Assembly: GCF_000242255.2 (NCBI RefSeq)
Contig: NC_017033.1
Coordinates: 620,001 to 684,000, forward strand
DNA: 64,000 nucleotides
Reading direction: 5' to 3'
Source: Frateuria aurantia DSM 6220
GTDB taxonomy: Bacteria; Pseudomonadota; Gammaproteobacteria; Xanthomonadales; Rhodanobacteraceae
Shown here: one piece after another, positions 47,610 through 56,726 of the stretch
Position numbering within the stretch: position 1 is the first letter of the stretch
How the letters are laid out: every line of letters begins with the position of its first letter
Program-made: the position numbers and the translations under genes
The notes under the pieces: model-generated
Databases searched by the model: none
Told to the model about the DNA's origin: nothing
What the model saw: the letters and a program-made list of their open reading frames with translations, nothing else

Positions 47610-48959
47610 ATGTCCAGTGAATCTGAAAAGCCGGTAATCGATCATCCGGTTTCCACAGCGGTAGTCGATACACAGGAAGTGATCGCCGTCGAGGCGGCTG
47701 TCGAGGTGCCGTTGCCGGGGATCGCTGAGACCACGGACGAGATGACACCTGGCGAGGTGCCGACGGAAATCGAACAGGCGCGGATTGTGGAAATCGAGTC
47801 GCGTGCCGAGACCCCGGCACATGTCGATGAGGATGAGCCCCTCAAGGCCGAGCGCAGCCACTTCGTCACGCCGATCGAGGTCGTGATCGAGACGGCGGAG
47901 AAGGCCTCCGAGCTGCCGGCGCCGCCACTGGAGGATGGCTCGGTCAAGACAGCAGTGAAGAAAGCGGCAACCAAAAAGGCAGCCAGCAAGAAAGCGGCCG
48001 TGAAAAAGGCGGCCGCCACCAAGAAAGCGGCCACGAAAAAGGCCGCCACGAAACGTGTTGCCGAGATCGAGTCTCCCGCCGGCAAGGGCGCCGTCAAAAA
48101 GATCGCTCCGGCGAAGGCGGTCGCTGCCAAAAAGCCGGTGGCGAAGAAGGCTGCTCCGGCGAAAGCGGTCGCTGCCAAAAAGCCGGTAGCGAAGAAGGCC
48201 GGGCCGGCGAAAGCGGTCGCCGCCAAAAAGCCGGTGGCCAAGAAGGTGGCTCCCGCGAAAGCAGTCGCTGCCAAAAAGCCGGTAGCGAAGAAGGTCGCGC
48301 CGGCGAAGGCGGTCGCTGCCAAAAAGCCGGTAGCGAAGAAGGTCGCGCCGGCGAAGGCGGTCGCTGCCAAAAAGCCGGTAGCGAAGAAGGCCGCTCCGGC
48401 GAAAGCGGTCGCTGCCAAAAAGCCGGTAGCGAAGAAGGCCGCTCCGGCGAAAGCAGTCGCTGCCAAAAAGCCGGTAGCGAAGAAGGCCGCGCCGGCGAAA
48501 GCAGTCGCTGCCAAAAAGCCGGTGGCGAAGAAGGTGGCTCCGGCGAAAGCAGTCGCTGCCAAAAAGCCGGTGGCGAAGAAGGCCGTGCCGGCGAAAACGG
48601 TCGCTGCCAAAAAGCCGGTGGCGAAGAAGGCCGCGCCGGCGAAAGCAGTCGCTGCCAAAAAGCCGGTGGCGAAGAAGGCCGCGCCGGCGAAAACGGTCGC
48701 CGCCAAAAAGCCGGTAGCGAAGAAGGCCGCTCCGGCGAAAGCAGTCGCTGCCAAAAAGCCGGTAGCGAAGAAGGCCGCTCCGGCGAAAGCGGTCGCCGCC
48801 AAAAAGCCGGTGGCGAAGAAGGCCGCGCCGGCGAAAGCAGTCGCTGCCAAAAAGCCGGTGGCGAAGAAAGCGGCTCCGGTGAAAGCGGTTGCCGCCAGGC
48901 GCATCAGCAAGGTGGCCGCTGCCCCGGCCAAAACCTCGGGTCGCAAGACCCGGAGCTGA
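47610..48959 (+). CDS. Histone H1-like lysine/alanine/proline-repeat protein
   Basis: A 449-residue protein. Residues 1-110 are acidic and Glu-rich (EVIAVEAAVEVPLPGI, ETTDEM). A KKAA-type tract follows (about 113-150), then 16 full copies of the 16-residue unit APAKAVAAKKPVAKKA (residues 166-421, Val or Ala at the last position), a partial 17th, and a basic end with SGRKTRS. The Lys/Ala/Pro composition is that of bacterial histone H1-like and AlgP-like proteins that bind DNA through charge. It lies between the two reductase subunit genes, 30 bases after nrdJa. ATG 47610 follows AAGGGGAG. The function is an inference from composition. Confidence 0.8.
   Translation: MSSESEKPVIDHPVSTAVVDTQEVIAVEAAVEVPLPGIAETTDEMTPGEVPTEIEQARIVEIESRAETPAHVDEDEPLKAERSHFVTPIEVVIETAEKASELPAPPLEDGSVKTAVKKAATKKAASKKAAVKKAAATKKAATKKAATKRVAEIESPAGKGAVKKIAPAKAVAAKKPVAKKAAPAKAVAAKKPVAKKAGPAKAVAAKKPVAKKVAPAKAVAAKKPVAKKVAPAKAVAAKKPVAKKVAPAKAVAAKKPVAKKAAPAKAVAAKKPVAKKAAPAKAVAAKKPVAKKAAPAKAVAAKKPVAKKVAPAKAVAAKKPVAKKAVPAKTVAAKKPVAKKAAPAKAVAAKKPVAKKAAPAKTVAAKKPVAKKAAPAKAVAAKKPVAKKAAPAKAVAAKKPVAKKAAPAKAVAAKKPVAKKAAPVKAVAARRISKVAAAPAKTSGRKTRS
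48105..48872 (+). repeat. Array of sixteen 48-bp in-frame tandem repeats
   Basis: Sixteen head-to-tail 48-bp units encode APAKAVAAKKPVAKK followed by A or V. Units differ mostly at third positions (GCT/GCC, GTA/GTG, GCG/GCC) and by single changes (Ala to Thr in units 11 and 13, Gly in unit 3, Val in unit 11). Such an array expands and contracts easily, so copy number may vary between strains and short-read assemblies may collapse it. Confidence 0.95.
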
Positions 48960-49022
48960 TTCTCAACGTCCGGTCGCCGCCTGTCGGCCGCCGGACGCCC
49001 ACTCCGCGTATGGGTTTACATC

Positions 49023-49757
49023 ATGGCGTTCAAGATCAACAGCAAGATCAAGGGCTACAGCGTCGTTGACGAAGATGACGACAAGGCGGTCTTGGACCGG
49101 GCCTCTGAAGCCGAGCCGGCCCGCATCGATGTGGTGCAGATGCATGAGAGCCTTGAGCGTCCGGAAACCCTGGTCGGCAGCACCTACAAGATCAAGTCGC
49201 CGCTGTTCGAGCATGCCCTGTATGTCACGATCAACGATATCGTGCTGAATGAAGGCACCATTTACGAGCAGCGGCGTCCGTTCGAGATTTTCATCAACTC
49301 CAAGAACATGGATCACTTCCAGTGGATCGTGGCCTTGACCCGGATCCTGTCGGCCGTGTTCCGCAAGGGCGGCGACGTCACCTTCCTGGTGGAGGAGATG
49401 AAGGCGGTATTCGATCCGCGCGGTGGTTATTTCAAGGCCGGCGGTATCTACATGCCCAGCATCGTCGCCGAAATCGGTGGCGTGATCGAGCGGCACATGA
49501 AAACCATCGGACTGATCCAGGATCCCGAGTTGGATGCCTCGACCTTGGCTCTGATCGCTGAAAAAAGGGCGGCCTACGAGGCAGCCATGCGCGCCGCGCC
49601 GGTGCCGCCGGCGAGTGGGGATACCGCGGCCAATGAATCCGAAGCATCGGGCTTTCCGCCGGGCGCCACCTTGTGCGCCAAGTGCAATACTCAGGCGCTG
49701 GTGCTGCTCGATGGTTGCCAGACCTGCCTCAACTGCGGCTACAGCAAATGCGGTTGA
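49023..49757 (+). CDS. Ribonucleotide reductase small C-terminal subunit NrdJb
   Basis: A 244-residue protein matching NrdJb, the separately encoded C-terminal part of split class II reductases. The body has VGSTYKIKSPLFEHALYVTIND, RRPFEIFINSKNMDHFQW and KAGGIYMPSIVAEIGG, as in the C-terminal portion of one-piece B12-dependent reductases. The end carries three Cys pairs (LCAKC, CQTC, CGYSKC) that form the zinc-ribbon and redox-shuttle tail re-reducing the NrdJa active site. The ATG has only a weak ribosome site. It is 63 bases after the repeat-protein gene. Confidence 0.9.
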   Translation: MAFKINSKIKGYSVVDEDDDKAVLDRASEAEPARIDVVQMHESLERPETLVGSTYKIKSPLFEHALYVTINDIVLNEGTIYEQRRPFEIFINSKNMDHFQWIVALTRILSAVFRKGGDVTFLVEEMKAVFDPRGGYFKAGGIYMPSIVAEIGGVIERHMKTIGLIQDPELDASTLALIAEKRAAYEAAMRAAPVPPASGDTAANESEASGFPPGATLCAKCNTQALVLLDGCQTCLNCGYSKCG

Positions 49758-49866
49758 GCCCTGATGCCCCTCTGGCCAGTCTTGGCGAATGTGATGCCAG
49801 GCCCCAGCGGCAAGCTTTTTGTTTTTTGCAGCACGATCCTCTGATTTCTTCCTGATCGGTCAGGTT

Positions 49867-50025
49867 TACGCATTGACCCAGGTTCAGCTGGCAGGGCTGG
49901 CCGGTATGGGGCCACGCTTCGTCGTCGAGCTTGAGGGCGGCAAGCCGCCCGTCGTGATCAACAAGGTGATACAGGTGCTGGCGGCCCTGGGCGTGCGGCT
50001 GCAGTCCCTGACGGGGCGGGGATGA
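49867..50025 (+). pseudogene. 5'-truncated hipB-like antitoxin remnant
   Basis: The last 50 or so codons match the C-terminal half of HipB/XRE antitoxins: LTQVQLAGLAGMGPRFVVELEGGKP is the recognition half of the helix-turn-helix, followed by INKVIQVLAALGVRL. Upstream of about 49867 the frame codes for unrelated residues, so the N-terminal helices and own start are lost. The stop still overlaps the following hipA start by ATGA, as in intact hipBA operons. Confidence 0.65.
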
Positions 50026-50662
50026 GTGACATCCTGTTTGTGCGCATCTTTGATCGCTATGCCGACGTTCTGGAAAGGGCAGGCATCCATTGCGCACCGG
50101 AAGACTGGCGGTTCGAATATGACCCAAGCTATGTGCAGGGTGGGCAGGCGACTGCTCTTTCGGTGAGCTTGCCGCTGCGAGACGAGATGTTTGCGGGACC
50201 CGTCGTGTGCCACTGGTTCGGCAACCTGCTGCCCGAAGGCGCGATCAAGGCGGCGATCTGCCATTGCCATCCTGATCGGCAATGCCGATGCGCATGCCAA
50301 GAACATCAGCCTTGCTGACCCAGGTCGATGGCCGACGCCGGCTTACGCCGTACTATGATCTGGTGCCGATCATGGCCTTTTCCCACAAGGCGCTGGATCG
50401 GGCGCCCGCGATGCGGATCGGTGATGCTTTGAGCATCGATGCCCTGACGAAAGCGGACTGGCTGGCGTTGGTGCAGTCGATCGAGTCGCGCCTGCCCTAT
50501 GTGCAACAACAGCTGCGCCAGAGGGTGGCCGGAATCCAGGCCACCCTGCCGCAAGTGGTGGCGGAACTGGCATCCCAGGGCGTGTCCGGAGATTTGCGGG
50601 AACACGCCCGACAAGTCATCACCGCGCAGTGCCGGCGCGTGATCGAGACTGTGACGGGCTGA
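50022..50662 (+). pseudogene. Decayed hipA-like toxin kinase gene
   Basis: The remnant is about 640 bases, roughly half a hipA gene. The frame from ATG 50022 gives a good HipA N-terminus (SLPLRDEMFAGPVVCHWFGNLLPEGA). The kinase core is then absent. A second frame (about 50263-50318) reads LIGNADAHAKNISL, the catalytic-loop region, and a third (from about 50319) reads RRRLTPYYDLVPIMAF and the C-terminal helices. So at least one large internal deletion and two frame changes have destroyed it. No active toxin is expected. Confidence 0.8.
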
Positions 50663-50695
50663 TGGCCAAGGTCTTGAGCCCTCATCGAGCCGCTG

Positions 50696-51481
50696 TCAGC
50701 TGTCGAAGGTATCCGGTACCCAGATCGCCATTTCGGTGATCTTTTCCTTGGCTGTGCGATGGCCCAGCGGGGGCAGGGTGATTTCAGGGATGTCGACGTT
50801 CTTCAGGGCGTCCGGGAGCTCGTTCAGCAGGTGCCGGATCAGGTTGATGCGGCCGCGCTCCTTGTTGTTGAAGTCGACCACGAACCAGGGCGCATGCGGG
50901 GTATGGGTGCGCTCGATCATGGTGTTGCGCAGGGTGCCGATGTCCTTGAACTTGCTGCGCGAGGCCAGATCCACCGGCGACAGCTTCCAGCGTTTCAGCG
51001 GATCGGCGGCACGGGCCTCGAAGCGCTTTTCCTCCTCGCGCTGATCGACGGCCAGCCAGTATTTGATCAGGATGATGCCGTCGTCGGTCAGCAGCTTCTC
51101 GAAGGCCGGCACGGCTTCCATGAAACGCCGGTATTCTTCGTCGGTGCAGAAATGGTTGGCCGGCTCGACCACAGCCCGGTTGTACCAGCTGCGGTCGAAC
51201 AGCACCAGTTCGCCGGCCGCCGGCAGGTGGCTGACATAGCGCTGGAAGTACCACTGCTTCGATTCACGATCATTGGGTTTGGGCAGGGCCGCGATATGGT
51301 AGCTGCGGGTGTCCATTTTCTCGGTGATCCGCTTGATCACGCCGCCCTTGCCGGCCGCGTCGCGGCCTTCCAGGATCACCACCAGTCGTTTGCCGGTCTG
51401 GTGCAGCCAGCGCTGCAGCTTGATCAGGTCGATCTGCAGCTCGTCGAGCTGCTCCTGGTAACGCGAACGCTTTTTGCCCAT
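50696..51481 (-). CDS. ppk2: Polyphosphate kinase 2
   Basis: A 261-residue PPK2-family kinase that uses polyphosphate to phosphorylate ADP or GDP. Walker A is EGRDAAGKGGVIKRI, Walker B is LFDRSWYNR; other marks are KPNDRESKQWYFQRYVSHLPAAGE and the FVVDFNNKERGRINLIRHLL block. Length and sequence fit the single-domain class I type. The start at 51481 gives the basic N-terminus GKKRSRYQEQL. It lies between prfA and the hipA remnant with no evident operon partner. Confidence 0.93.
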   Translation of the reverse strand: MGKKRSRYQEQLDELQIDLIKLQRWLHQTGKRLVVILEGRDAAGKGGVIKRITEKMDTRSYHIAALPKPNDRESKQWYFQRYVSHLPAAGELVLFDRSWYNRAVVEPANHFCTDEEYRRFMEAVPAFEKLLTDDGIILIKYWLAVDQREEEKRFEARAADPLKRWKLSPVDLASRSKFKDIGTLRNTMIERTHTPHAPWFVVDFNNKERGRINLIRHLLNELPDALKNVDIPEITLPPLGHRTAKEKITEMAIWVPDTFDS

Positions 51482-51585
51482 GGCGGATTCTCTGGAGGCG
51501 GAGCCACGTCGCCGTGCCGGACTCTGCGGGCCACGGCCGGGACACCACCTGACATCATACGCCGGCCAGTGCGGGACGACTGTGA

Positions 51586-52665
51586 TCAGGTGCCGGCCAG
51601 GGCCTGCAGCTCATCGGCCTGATATTCCCGGGTCAGACCATCGATCAGTTCATCCAGGGCACCTTGCATGATTTCAGGCAGGCGATGCAGGTTCAGATCG
51701 ATGCGATGGTCGGTGACCAGGTTGTCCTTGTAGCGATAGGTGCGGATCCGCTGGCTGCGATCACCGCTGCCGACCTGCAGCCGACGCGATTCGGCCTGCG
51801 CCGCGGTCTGCTTGTGCTGGGCCTCGTCCAGCAGCCGGGCCTGCAGCAGGCTCATGGCCCGCGCCCGGTTCTTGTGCTGGCTGCGTTCTTCCTGGCATTC
51901 CACCACGATGCCGCTGGGCAGGTGGGTGATACGGATCGCCGAGTCGGTCTTGTTCACATGCTGGCCGCCCGCACCGGAAGAACGGAAGGTATCCACCCGG
52001 ATATCGGCCGGCGCGATCTCCACCGGTGCGATGGCATCCAGTTCAGGCAGTACCGCCACGGTGGCTGTCGAGGTATGCACCCGCCCTTGGGACTCGGTGG
52101 CCGGCACCCGCTTGACGCAATGCACGCCGGACTCGAACTTCAGGCGGGAAAACGCCTCGCGTCCTTCCAGGCGGGCCACGATTTCCTTGTGACCGCCATG
52201 TTCGCCGGCATGGTCGCTGAGAATCTCGATGGACCAGCCCCGATTTTCGGCATAGCGGCTGTACATCCGGAACAGATCACCGGCAAACAGGGCCGCCTCG
52301 TCACCGCCGGCGCCGGCACGGATTTCAAGATACAGATTGGCCTGGTCGCGGGGATCCTGAGGCAGCAGCTGCAATTGCAGTTGCCGGTCCAGGGCTTTCA
52401 GCTCGGCATCCAGCCGGCGCAGATCCTCGGCGGCGATCGAGCCCAGTTCCGGATCGTCCAGCATCGCGGCGCTGTCCTCGCGCTCCTGCTCGGCCTGTCT
52501 GAAACGCTGCAAGGTGGTCACCAGCGGATCAAGCTGGGCATATTCGCGCGACAGTTCGCGGAATTGCCCGTTGTTGGCCAGCACTTCGGGCTGGGCCAGC
52601 AGCCGACCCACTTCTTCGTGACGTTCGGCCAGGGACTGCAGTTTCTGATGGATCGTTGAGGTCAT
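51586..52665 (-). CDS. prfA: Peptide chain release factor 1
   Basis: A 359-residue class I release factor reading UAA and UAG. The GGQ loop is [18 protein letters not shown]; the stop-codon-reading PxT motif is in [11 protein letters not shown], which distinguishes RF1 from RF2 (SPF). Normal length. It is 141 bases downstream of hemA on the same strand, the classical hemA-prfA order. The usual prmC gene is not present after it. Confidence 0.96.
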   Translation of the reverse strand: MTSTIHQKLQSLAERHEEVGRLLAQPEVLANNGQFRELSREYAQLDPLVTTLQRFRQAEQEREDSAAMLDDPELGSIAAEDLRRLDAELKALDRQLQLQLLPQDPRDQANLYLEIRAGAGGDEAALFAGDLFRMYSRYAENRGWSIEILSDHAGEHGGHKEIVARLEGREAFSRLKFESGVHCVKRVPATESQGRVHTSTATVAVLPELDAIAPVEIAPADIRVDTFRSSGAGGQHVNKTDSAIRITHLPSGIVVECQEERSQHKNRARAMSLLQARLLDEAQHKQTAAQAESRRLQVGSGDRSQRIRTYRYKDNLVTDHRIDLNLHRLPEIMQGALDELIDGLTREYQADELQALAGT

Positions 52666-52806
52666 GAGTCGGATCGGGAGCCAAGGGTCCGGCCTTGCTG
52701 CCGGTACGGCGCGATCAGCATGATGCGCGCAGACGGCAAGTGTAGCGCGCAGGGCCGGGCGAATCAGTCACCTGTCGCGCGGCGCCGGCCTCGGGGGCGG
52801 CAAGAC

Positions 52807-54075
52807 TCAGGTATTCGCGGTGTCGTCTTCCAGACCGTAGAGGCGGCCGGCGGCTTGCAAAAGGTCGATGTCGCCGCTCAGGGCGGCCTCGCGCAGTCGG
52901 GCGCTGGGGTGATGCAGCAGCTTGTTGGTCAGGGTATTGGCAAGAAATGCCAGGGCCTCTTCCGGCGACTTGCCGCGGCCCAGCATCGCCTGGGCCTTGG
53001 CCAGCACCTCGTCACGGTAATGCTCGGCATGACAGCGCATGTCGATCACCGGATTCTTCAGGCCCAGGGTCCGGCGCCAGGCCATATAACGCTCGACCTG
53101 CAGATCGATGATCTCGGAGGCTTCGCGGGCGGCGCTTTCGCGGGCCTTGCGATGGCCGTCGATGACTTTCTGCAAATCATCGATGCCGTAGAGAAACACA
53201 TCCTTGAGCTGGCCGACACTGGCCTCGATATCGCGCGGCACGGCAATATCGACCATGAACATGGGGCGGCGCCGACGCTTGGCCAGCGCCGTCTCCACCA
53301 TGGCGCGCGATACCACGGCATGCGGGGCGGCGGTGGAGGCGATGACGATGTCGGCTTCCGCCAGATAGGCATCGAGCTGGTCCAGGGCCAGCGCCTCGCC
53401 ACCATAGATGGCCGCCAGCTCTTCGGCCTTGGCCAGGGTCCGGTTGGCGATCAGCAGCCGGCGCGGACGCTTGTCCGCCAGATGGCGGGCCGTCAGCTCG
53501 ATGGTCTCGCCGGCACCGATCAGCAGCACGCTGGCTTGTCGCAGATCGGCAAACATCTGTTCGGCCATGCGCACGGCGGTGAAAGCCACGGATACCGTAT
53601 GTGCGCCGATCTGGGTGTCGGTACGGACCCGCTTGGCCACCGCGAAGGTGTGCTGCAGCAGGCGCTCCATGCCGGTATCCAGGGTCCGCTGCTCGCGGGC
53701 CAGCTGGTAGGCATCCTTGACCTGGCCCAGAATCTGCGGCTCGCCCAGCACCATCGAATCCAGGCCGGTAGCGACCCGGAACATGTGCCGCACGGCCTGA
53801 TCATCACGATGGTCGTAAAGATAGGGGGCGATCTGCTGTTCGCTGACCTGGTGGTGCCGGCTCAGCCAGGATCGCGGCACGGCTTCGGCACCTTCCTCGA
53901 CATCGACATACAGCTCGGTGCGGTTGCAGGTCGAGAGGATCAGTGCTTCGCTGACACCGGGCAGGGATTGCAGCTCGCGCAAGGCCTCGGTGGCCTGGTC
54001 CGGGGCAAAAGCCACCTGTTCGCGCAGTTCGACCGGCGCGGTATGGTGGTTGAGCCCGAGGGCGATCAGCGTCAT
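52807..54075 (-). CDS. hemA: Glutamyl-tRNA reductase
   Basis: A 422-residue enzyme that reduces glutamyl-tRNA to glutamate 1-semialdehyde, the first committed step of tetrapyrrole (haem, B12) synthesis. The catalytic Cys is in LSTCNRTELYVD; other marks are the start LIALGLNHHTAPVELRE, MVLGEPQILGQVKDAY and the NADPH-domain motif IGAGETIELTARHL. It is divergent from the TPR lipoprotein gene. B12 made through this pathway would serve the NrdJ reductase of this window. Confidence 0.96.
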   Translation of the reverse strand: MTLIALGLNHHTAPVELREQVAFAPDQATEALRELQSLPGVSEALILSTCNRTELYVDVEEGAEAVPRSWLSRHHQVSEQQIAPYLYDHRDDQAVRHMFRVATGLDSMVLGEPQILGQVKDAYQLAREQRTLDTGMERLLQHTFAVAKRVRTDTQIGAHTVSVAFTAVRMAEQMFADLRQASVLLIGAGETIELTARHLADKRPRRLLIANRTLAKAEELAAIYGGEALALDQLDAYLAEADIVIASTAAPHAVVSRAMVETALAKRRRRPMFMVDIAVPRDIEASVGQLKDVFLYGIDDLQKVIDGHRKARESAAREASEIIDLQVERYMAWRRTLGLKNPVIDMRCHAEHYRDEVLAKAQAMLGRGKSPEEALAFLANTLTNKLLHHPSARLREAALSGDIDLLQAAGRLYGLEDDTANT

Positions 54076-54194
54076 CTGGATCGGTTTGGCGAGAGAATGA
54101 TGGGCAGGGGTAGGCTAAGCTGTCGGTATGTTACTGGCAGAATCGGGTTTTGCCCCGGACTCAAGTCAGTATCGTGTGAAACTGGAGACGAATT

Positions 54195-55937
54195 GTGCGC
54201 AGCCGTGGATCGAAGTTCAAGCAAATGCGTCGTTTTGGTTGTTCAGGCGTCGTATTGGCGGGACTGCTGAGTGCCTGTGCCAGCCCGTCGCTCCGCCATG
54301 GTGCGGCAGGCAATGCCTTGCTGCAGCCTTTGCAGCGCATCCAGGTGGCGACCACCGATGCGGATCATGACGTGGTGGCCCAGCTGCTGCTGGGTGAAAG
54401 CGCACTCGGTCACAATGACCTGAAAACCGCCGCCCGGGCCTATGGCAAGGCTTCGCGGCTGACGACCAACCATCAGGTCGCCGAGCGGGCCACCGAACTG
54501 GCACTGGCCGTCCATGATCTGCCTGCGGCCAGCGAGGCGCTGGCACGCTGGCATCAACTGGGCGGCGAGCCGGATGTACTGGCCCAGGCCGATGCGACCC
54601 TGGCGATGGCCCAGGGCCATACCCGCCAGGTGATCGAGGATGGCCGGCGTCTAGTCGCCACCCATGCACCCCATGCCTGGGAACGACTGGTGCGGGTGCT
54701 GGTCGGCAGCCCGGATCAGGCTGCCGCCGGGCAGGTGCTGGCGGCGGTGGCCACGCCTGAGCGCCTGCCCAATGACACCCAGGTCTGGATCAGCATGAGC
54801 GGGCTGGCGGCCAGGCTGGGGCGGATGGATGTCGCCCAGCGGCTGGCGACCCAGACCGTGCAGCGCTTCCACAACGCACCGGCCTATGCCTGGGCCGGGC
54901 AGCTGCAGTTCGAAAGCGGTAACCAGACCCGGGGCCGTCACCTGCTGGAGCAGGCGCTGCAGAAAGACCCCACGAATCCCCGCTGGCGTCTGCTTTATGC
55001 CAGTCTGCTGAGCCGCGCCGGCCAGTCGGCAGCAGCGGCCCGGTTGCTGGCCGAGGGGCCGCAGAGCCTGCAGATCTACGAATTGCGGCTGGCCCTGGCG
55101 GTGCATGACCATCAGCAGGCCAGCCTGCAGCGAATCTATCGGCAGCTGCAGCAGGCGAAGCCCCCGCTGCGCGACCAGGCCGGCTTTCTGCTGGGGCAGC
55201 TGGCCGAAGTGCTGGGACGGCCGGGCGAGGCATTGGATTGGTACGGCCAGGTCGGTGACGACGATCCGCATGCGTTTGATGCTGATCTGCGCACCGCCTT
55301 GATCATGGCCAGCCAGTCACGGCTGGATGATGCCCATGCCCAGCTGGCGCAGATGCAATCGGATTATCTGGATCAGCCGGCCCAGCTGCGTCAGGTCAAT
55401 GAACTCGATGCCGTGCTGTATATGCGCCAGCGCCGTTATACGCAGGCCGTGGCGGCCTATACCGCGGCGCTGGGCGAGGCCGGGCGTGATCCGGGCCTGT
55501 TGTACGATCGCGGCATCGCCCATGCCAGTGCCGGTGATATCGACGCTTCCATCGCCGACTTCCGGCAGGTGCTGCAGCTCAAGCCCGGTGATATCGATGC
55601 CAGCAACGCGCTGGGGTTTACCCTGGCCGACAATCATCGAGATCTGCCCGAGGCCGAGCAGCTGATTGACGTAGCTCGCCAGTCGCGGCCGAACGATCCG
55701 GTGATCAATGATTCATGGGGCTGGCTGCAATACCGGCTGGGCCATCTGCCGCAGGCCGAGCAGGCCTTGACTGCGGCCTGGCAGGCCCAGCCTGACCCGG
55801 AAATCGGCGTGCACCTGGGCGAAGTGCTGTGGCAGGCCGGCCAGAAGGATCAGGCGCGTCAGCTGTTCCATCGTATCCAGCAGCAGGATCCCCACAATCT
55901 TTCCCTGCAACAGACATTGGGTCGGCTTCATCCATGA
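54195..55937 (+). CDS. Tetratricopeptide-repeat lipoprotein
   Basis: A 580-residue protein with a lipoprotein signal (RRFGCSGVVLAGLLSAC, lipobox LSAC), so it is anchored to a membrane on the periplasmic side. The remainder is helical tandem TPR-like units, clearest near the C-terminus (DRGIAHASAGDIDASIADFRQVLQLKPGD, then NALGFTLADN). The same kind of gene sits between hemA and lolB in other gammaproteobacteria. GTG 54195 has GGAG upstream; ATG 54225 is the alternative. Its stop overlaps lolB (ATGA). Confidence 0.9.
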   Translation: MRSRGSKFKQMRRFGCSGVVLAGLLSACASPSLRHGAAGNALLQPLQRIQVATTDADHDVVAQLLLGESALGHNDLKTAARAYGKASRLTTNHQVAERATELALAVHDLPAASEALARWHQLGGEPDVLAQADATLAMAQGHTRQVIEDGRRLVATHAPHAWERLVRVLVGSPDQAAAGQVLAAVATPERLPNDTQVWISMSGLAARLGRMDVAQRLATQTVQRFHNAPAYAWAGQLQFESGNQTRGRHLLEQALQKDPTNPRWRLLYASLLSRAGQSAAAARLLAEGPQSLQIYELRLALAVHDHQQASLQRIYRQLQQAKPPLRDQAGFLLGQLAEVLGRPGEALDWYGQVGDDDPHAFDADLRTALIMASQSRLDDAHAQLAQMQSDYLDQPAQLRQVNELDAVLYMRQRRYTQAVAAYTAALGEAGRDPGLLYDRGIAHASAGDIDASIADFRQVLQLKPGDIDASNALGFTLADNHRDLPEAEQLIDVARQSRPNDPVINDSWGWLQYRLGHLPQAEQALTAAWQAQPDPEIGVHLGEVLWQAGQKDQARQLFHRIQQQDPHNLSLQQTLGRLHP

Positions 55938-56626
55938 TCACAAGCTTCAGCTCGGCCACGAGGCGGCCGTCACTCGCCATTTCACCAGGGCCTGGCAGCC
56001 TGCCGGGACGCGGTCTGATCCTGGCGGGCCTGCTGCTGCTCGCCGGCTGCCAGCAGGCGGCCCTGCCCAGACTGCATGCCGATCATCAGCGGCTGCAGGC
56101 CCAGCAGGCGCGCGAGATGCAGCTGGCGACCTGGCAGGACTGGACCTTGCGCGGGCGGCTGGGACTGTCCGACGGCCATCAGGGCGGCAGCGGATCCTTC
56201 GTCTGGATCCAGCAGGGCGACCGCTATGATTTCCAGATGCGCAAACCGATTACCGGCGGGCTGGTCTTTCGCCTGCAGGGCGGGCCGGAGGGCGCGCATC
56301 TGATCAATGGCGATGGCCGTGAACTCAGTGACCCGGATGTCGAGACCTTGATGCGCAAGGTCATGGGCTGGACCGTGCCCCTGCGGGAGCTGCGGGCCTG
56401 GGTGCTGGGTGCGCGGGCGGCGGGCAGCCCGGCCAGTCTCAGCTTCCAGCCCGACGGCCTGCCGGCGACGGTCAGCCAGGACGGCTGGCAGATCGACTAT
56501 CCCAGCTGGAACCATGACCGGCAGCCGGCGCTGCCGCATCAGGTCTTCGCCAGCCGGCCGCCGTACAAGGTGCGGCTGTCGATCGAATCCTGGCAGCGCG
56601 GCGTCGACGCAGGGCAGGGCGACTGA
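55934..56626 (+). CDS. lolB: Outer-membrane lipoprotein receptor LolB
   Basis: A 230-residue lipoprotein that receives lipoproteins from LolA and inserts them in the outer membrane. The signal ends with lipobox LLAGC (about residues 32-36), after a long Ser/Pro-rich n-region. The mature part has the LolB pattern WTLRGRLGLSDGHQGGSGSFVWIQQGDRYDFQM and ending blocks WQIDYPSW and PYKVRLSI. ATG 55934 overlaps the TPR gene stop, so the two are coupled. A small hairpin GCCGCTA-CCA-TAGCGGC (56655-56671) follows. Confidence 0.9.
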   Translation: MITSFSSATRRPSLAISPGPGSLPGRGLILAGLLLLAGCQQAALPRLHADHQRLQAQQAREMQLATWQDWTLRGRLGLSDGHQGGSGSFVWIQQGDRYDFQMRKPITGGLVFRLQGGPEGAHLINGDGRELSDPDVETLMRKVMGWTVPLRELRAWVLGARAAGSPASLSFQPDGLPATVSQDGWQIDYPSWNHDRQPALPHQVFASRPPYKVRLSIESWQRGVDAGQGD

Positions 56627-56726
56627 CAGCGCGCTGCCGACTTTTCGGCCCGCTGCCGCTACCATAGCGGCCTGGATGCGCGCGGCGCGCGCGTCACATC
56701 CCAGAGCAAGCCAAGGTTGAAGCTAG

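Noticed and set aside
48105-48872. Possible CRISPR array
   Set aside because: The 48-bp units are directly adjacent with no unique spacers, are in phase with a reading frame, and there are no cas genes.
47642-48946. A 434-codon minus-strand frame with repeating FFATGFLAATAFAGA units
   Set aside because: It is the mirror of the 48-bp repeats in the histone-like gene. It has no ribosome site or family match; the plus-strand frame has the better start, operon position and known composition.
50022-50318. A genuine small 98-residue gene
   Set aside because: The first 70 residues are a HipA N-terminus, and the last 25 (His/Cys-rich) come from out-of-frame reading of the HipA catalytic loop, so it is a broken gene fragment.
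51759-52659. Plus-strand frame opposite prfA
   Set aside because: Antisense shadow of RF1, whose GGQ and PAT motifs are intact; Gln/His/Gly-rich translation without family match.
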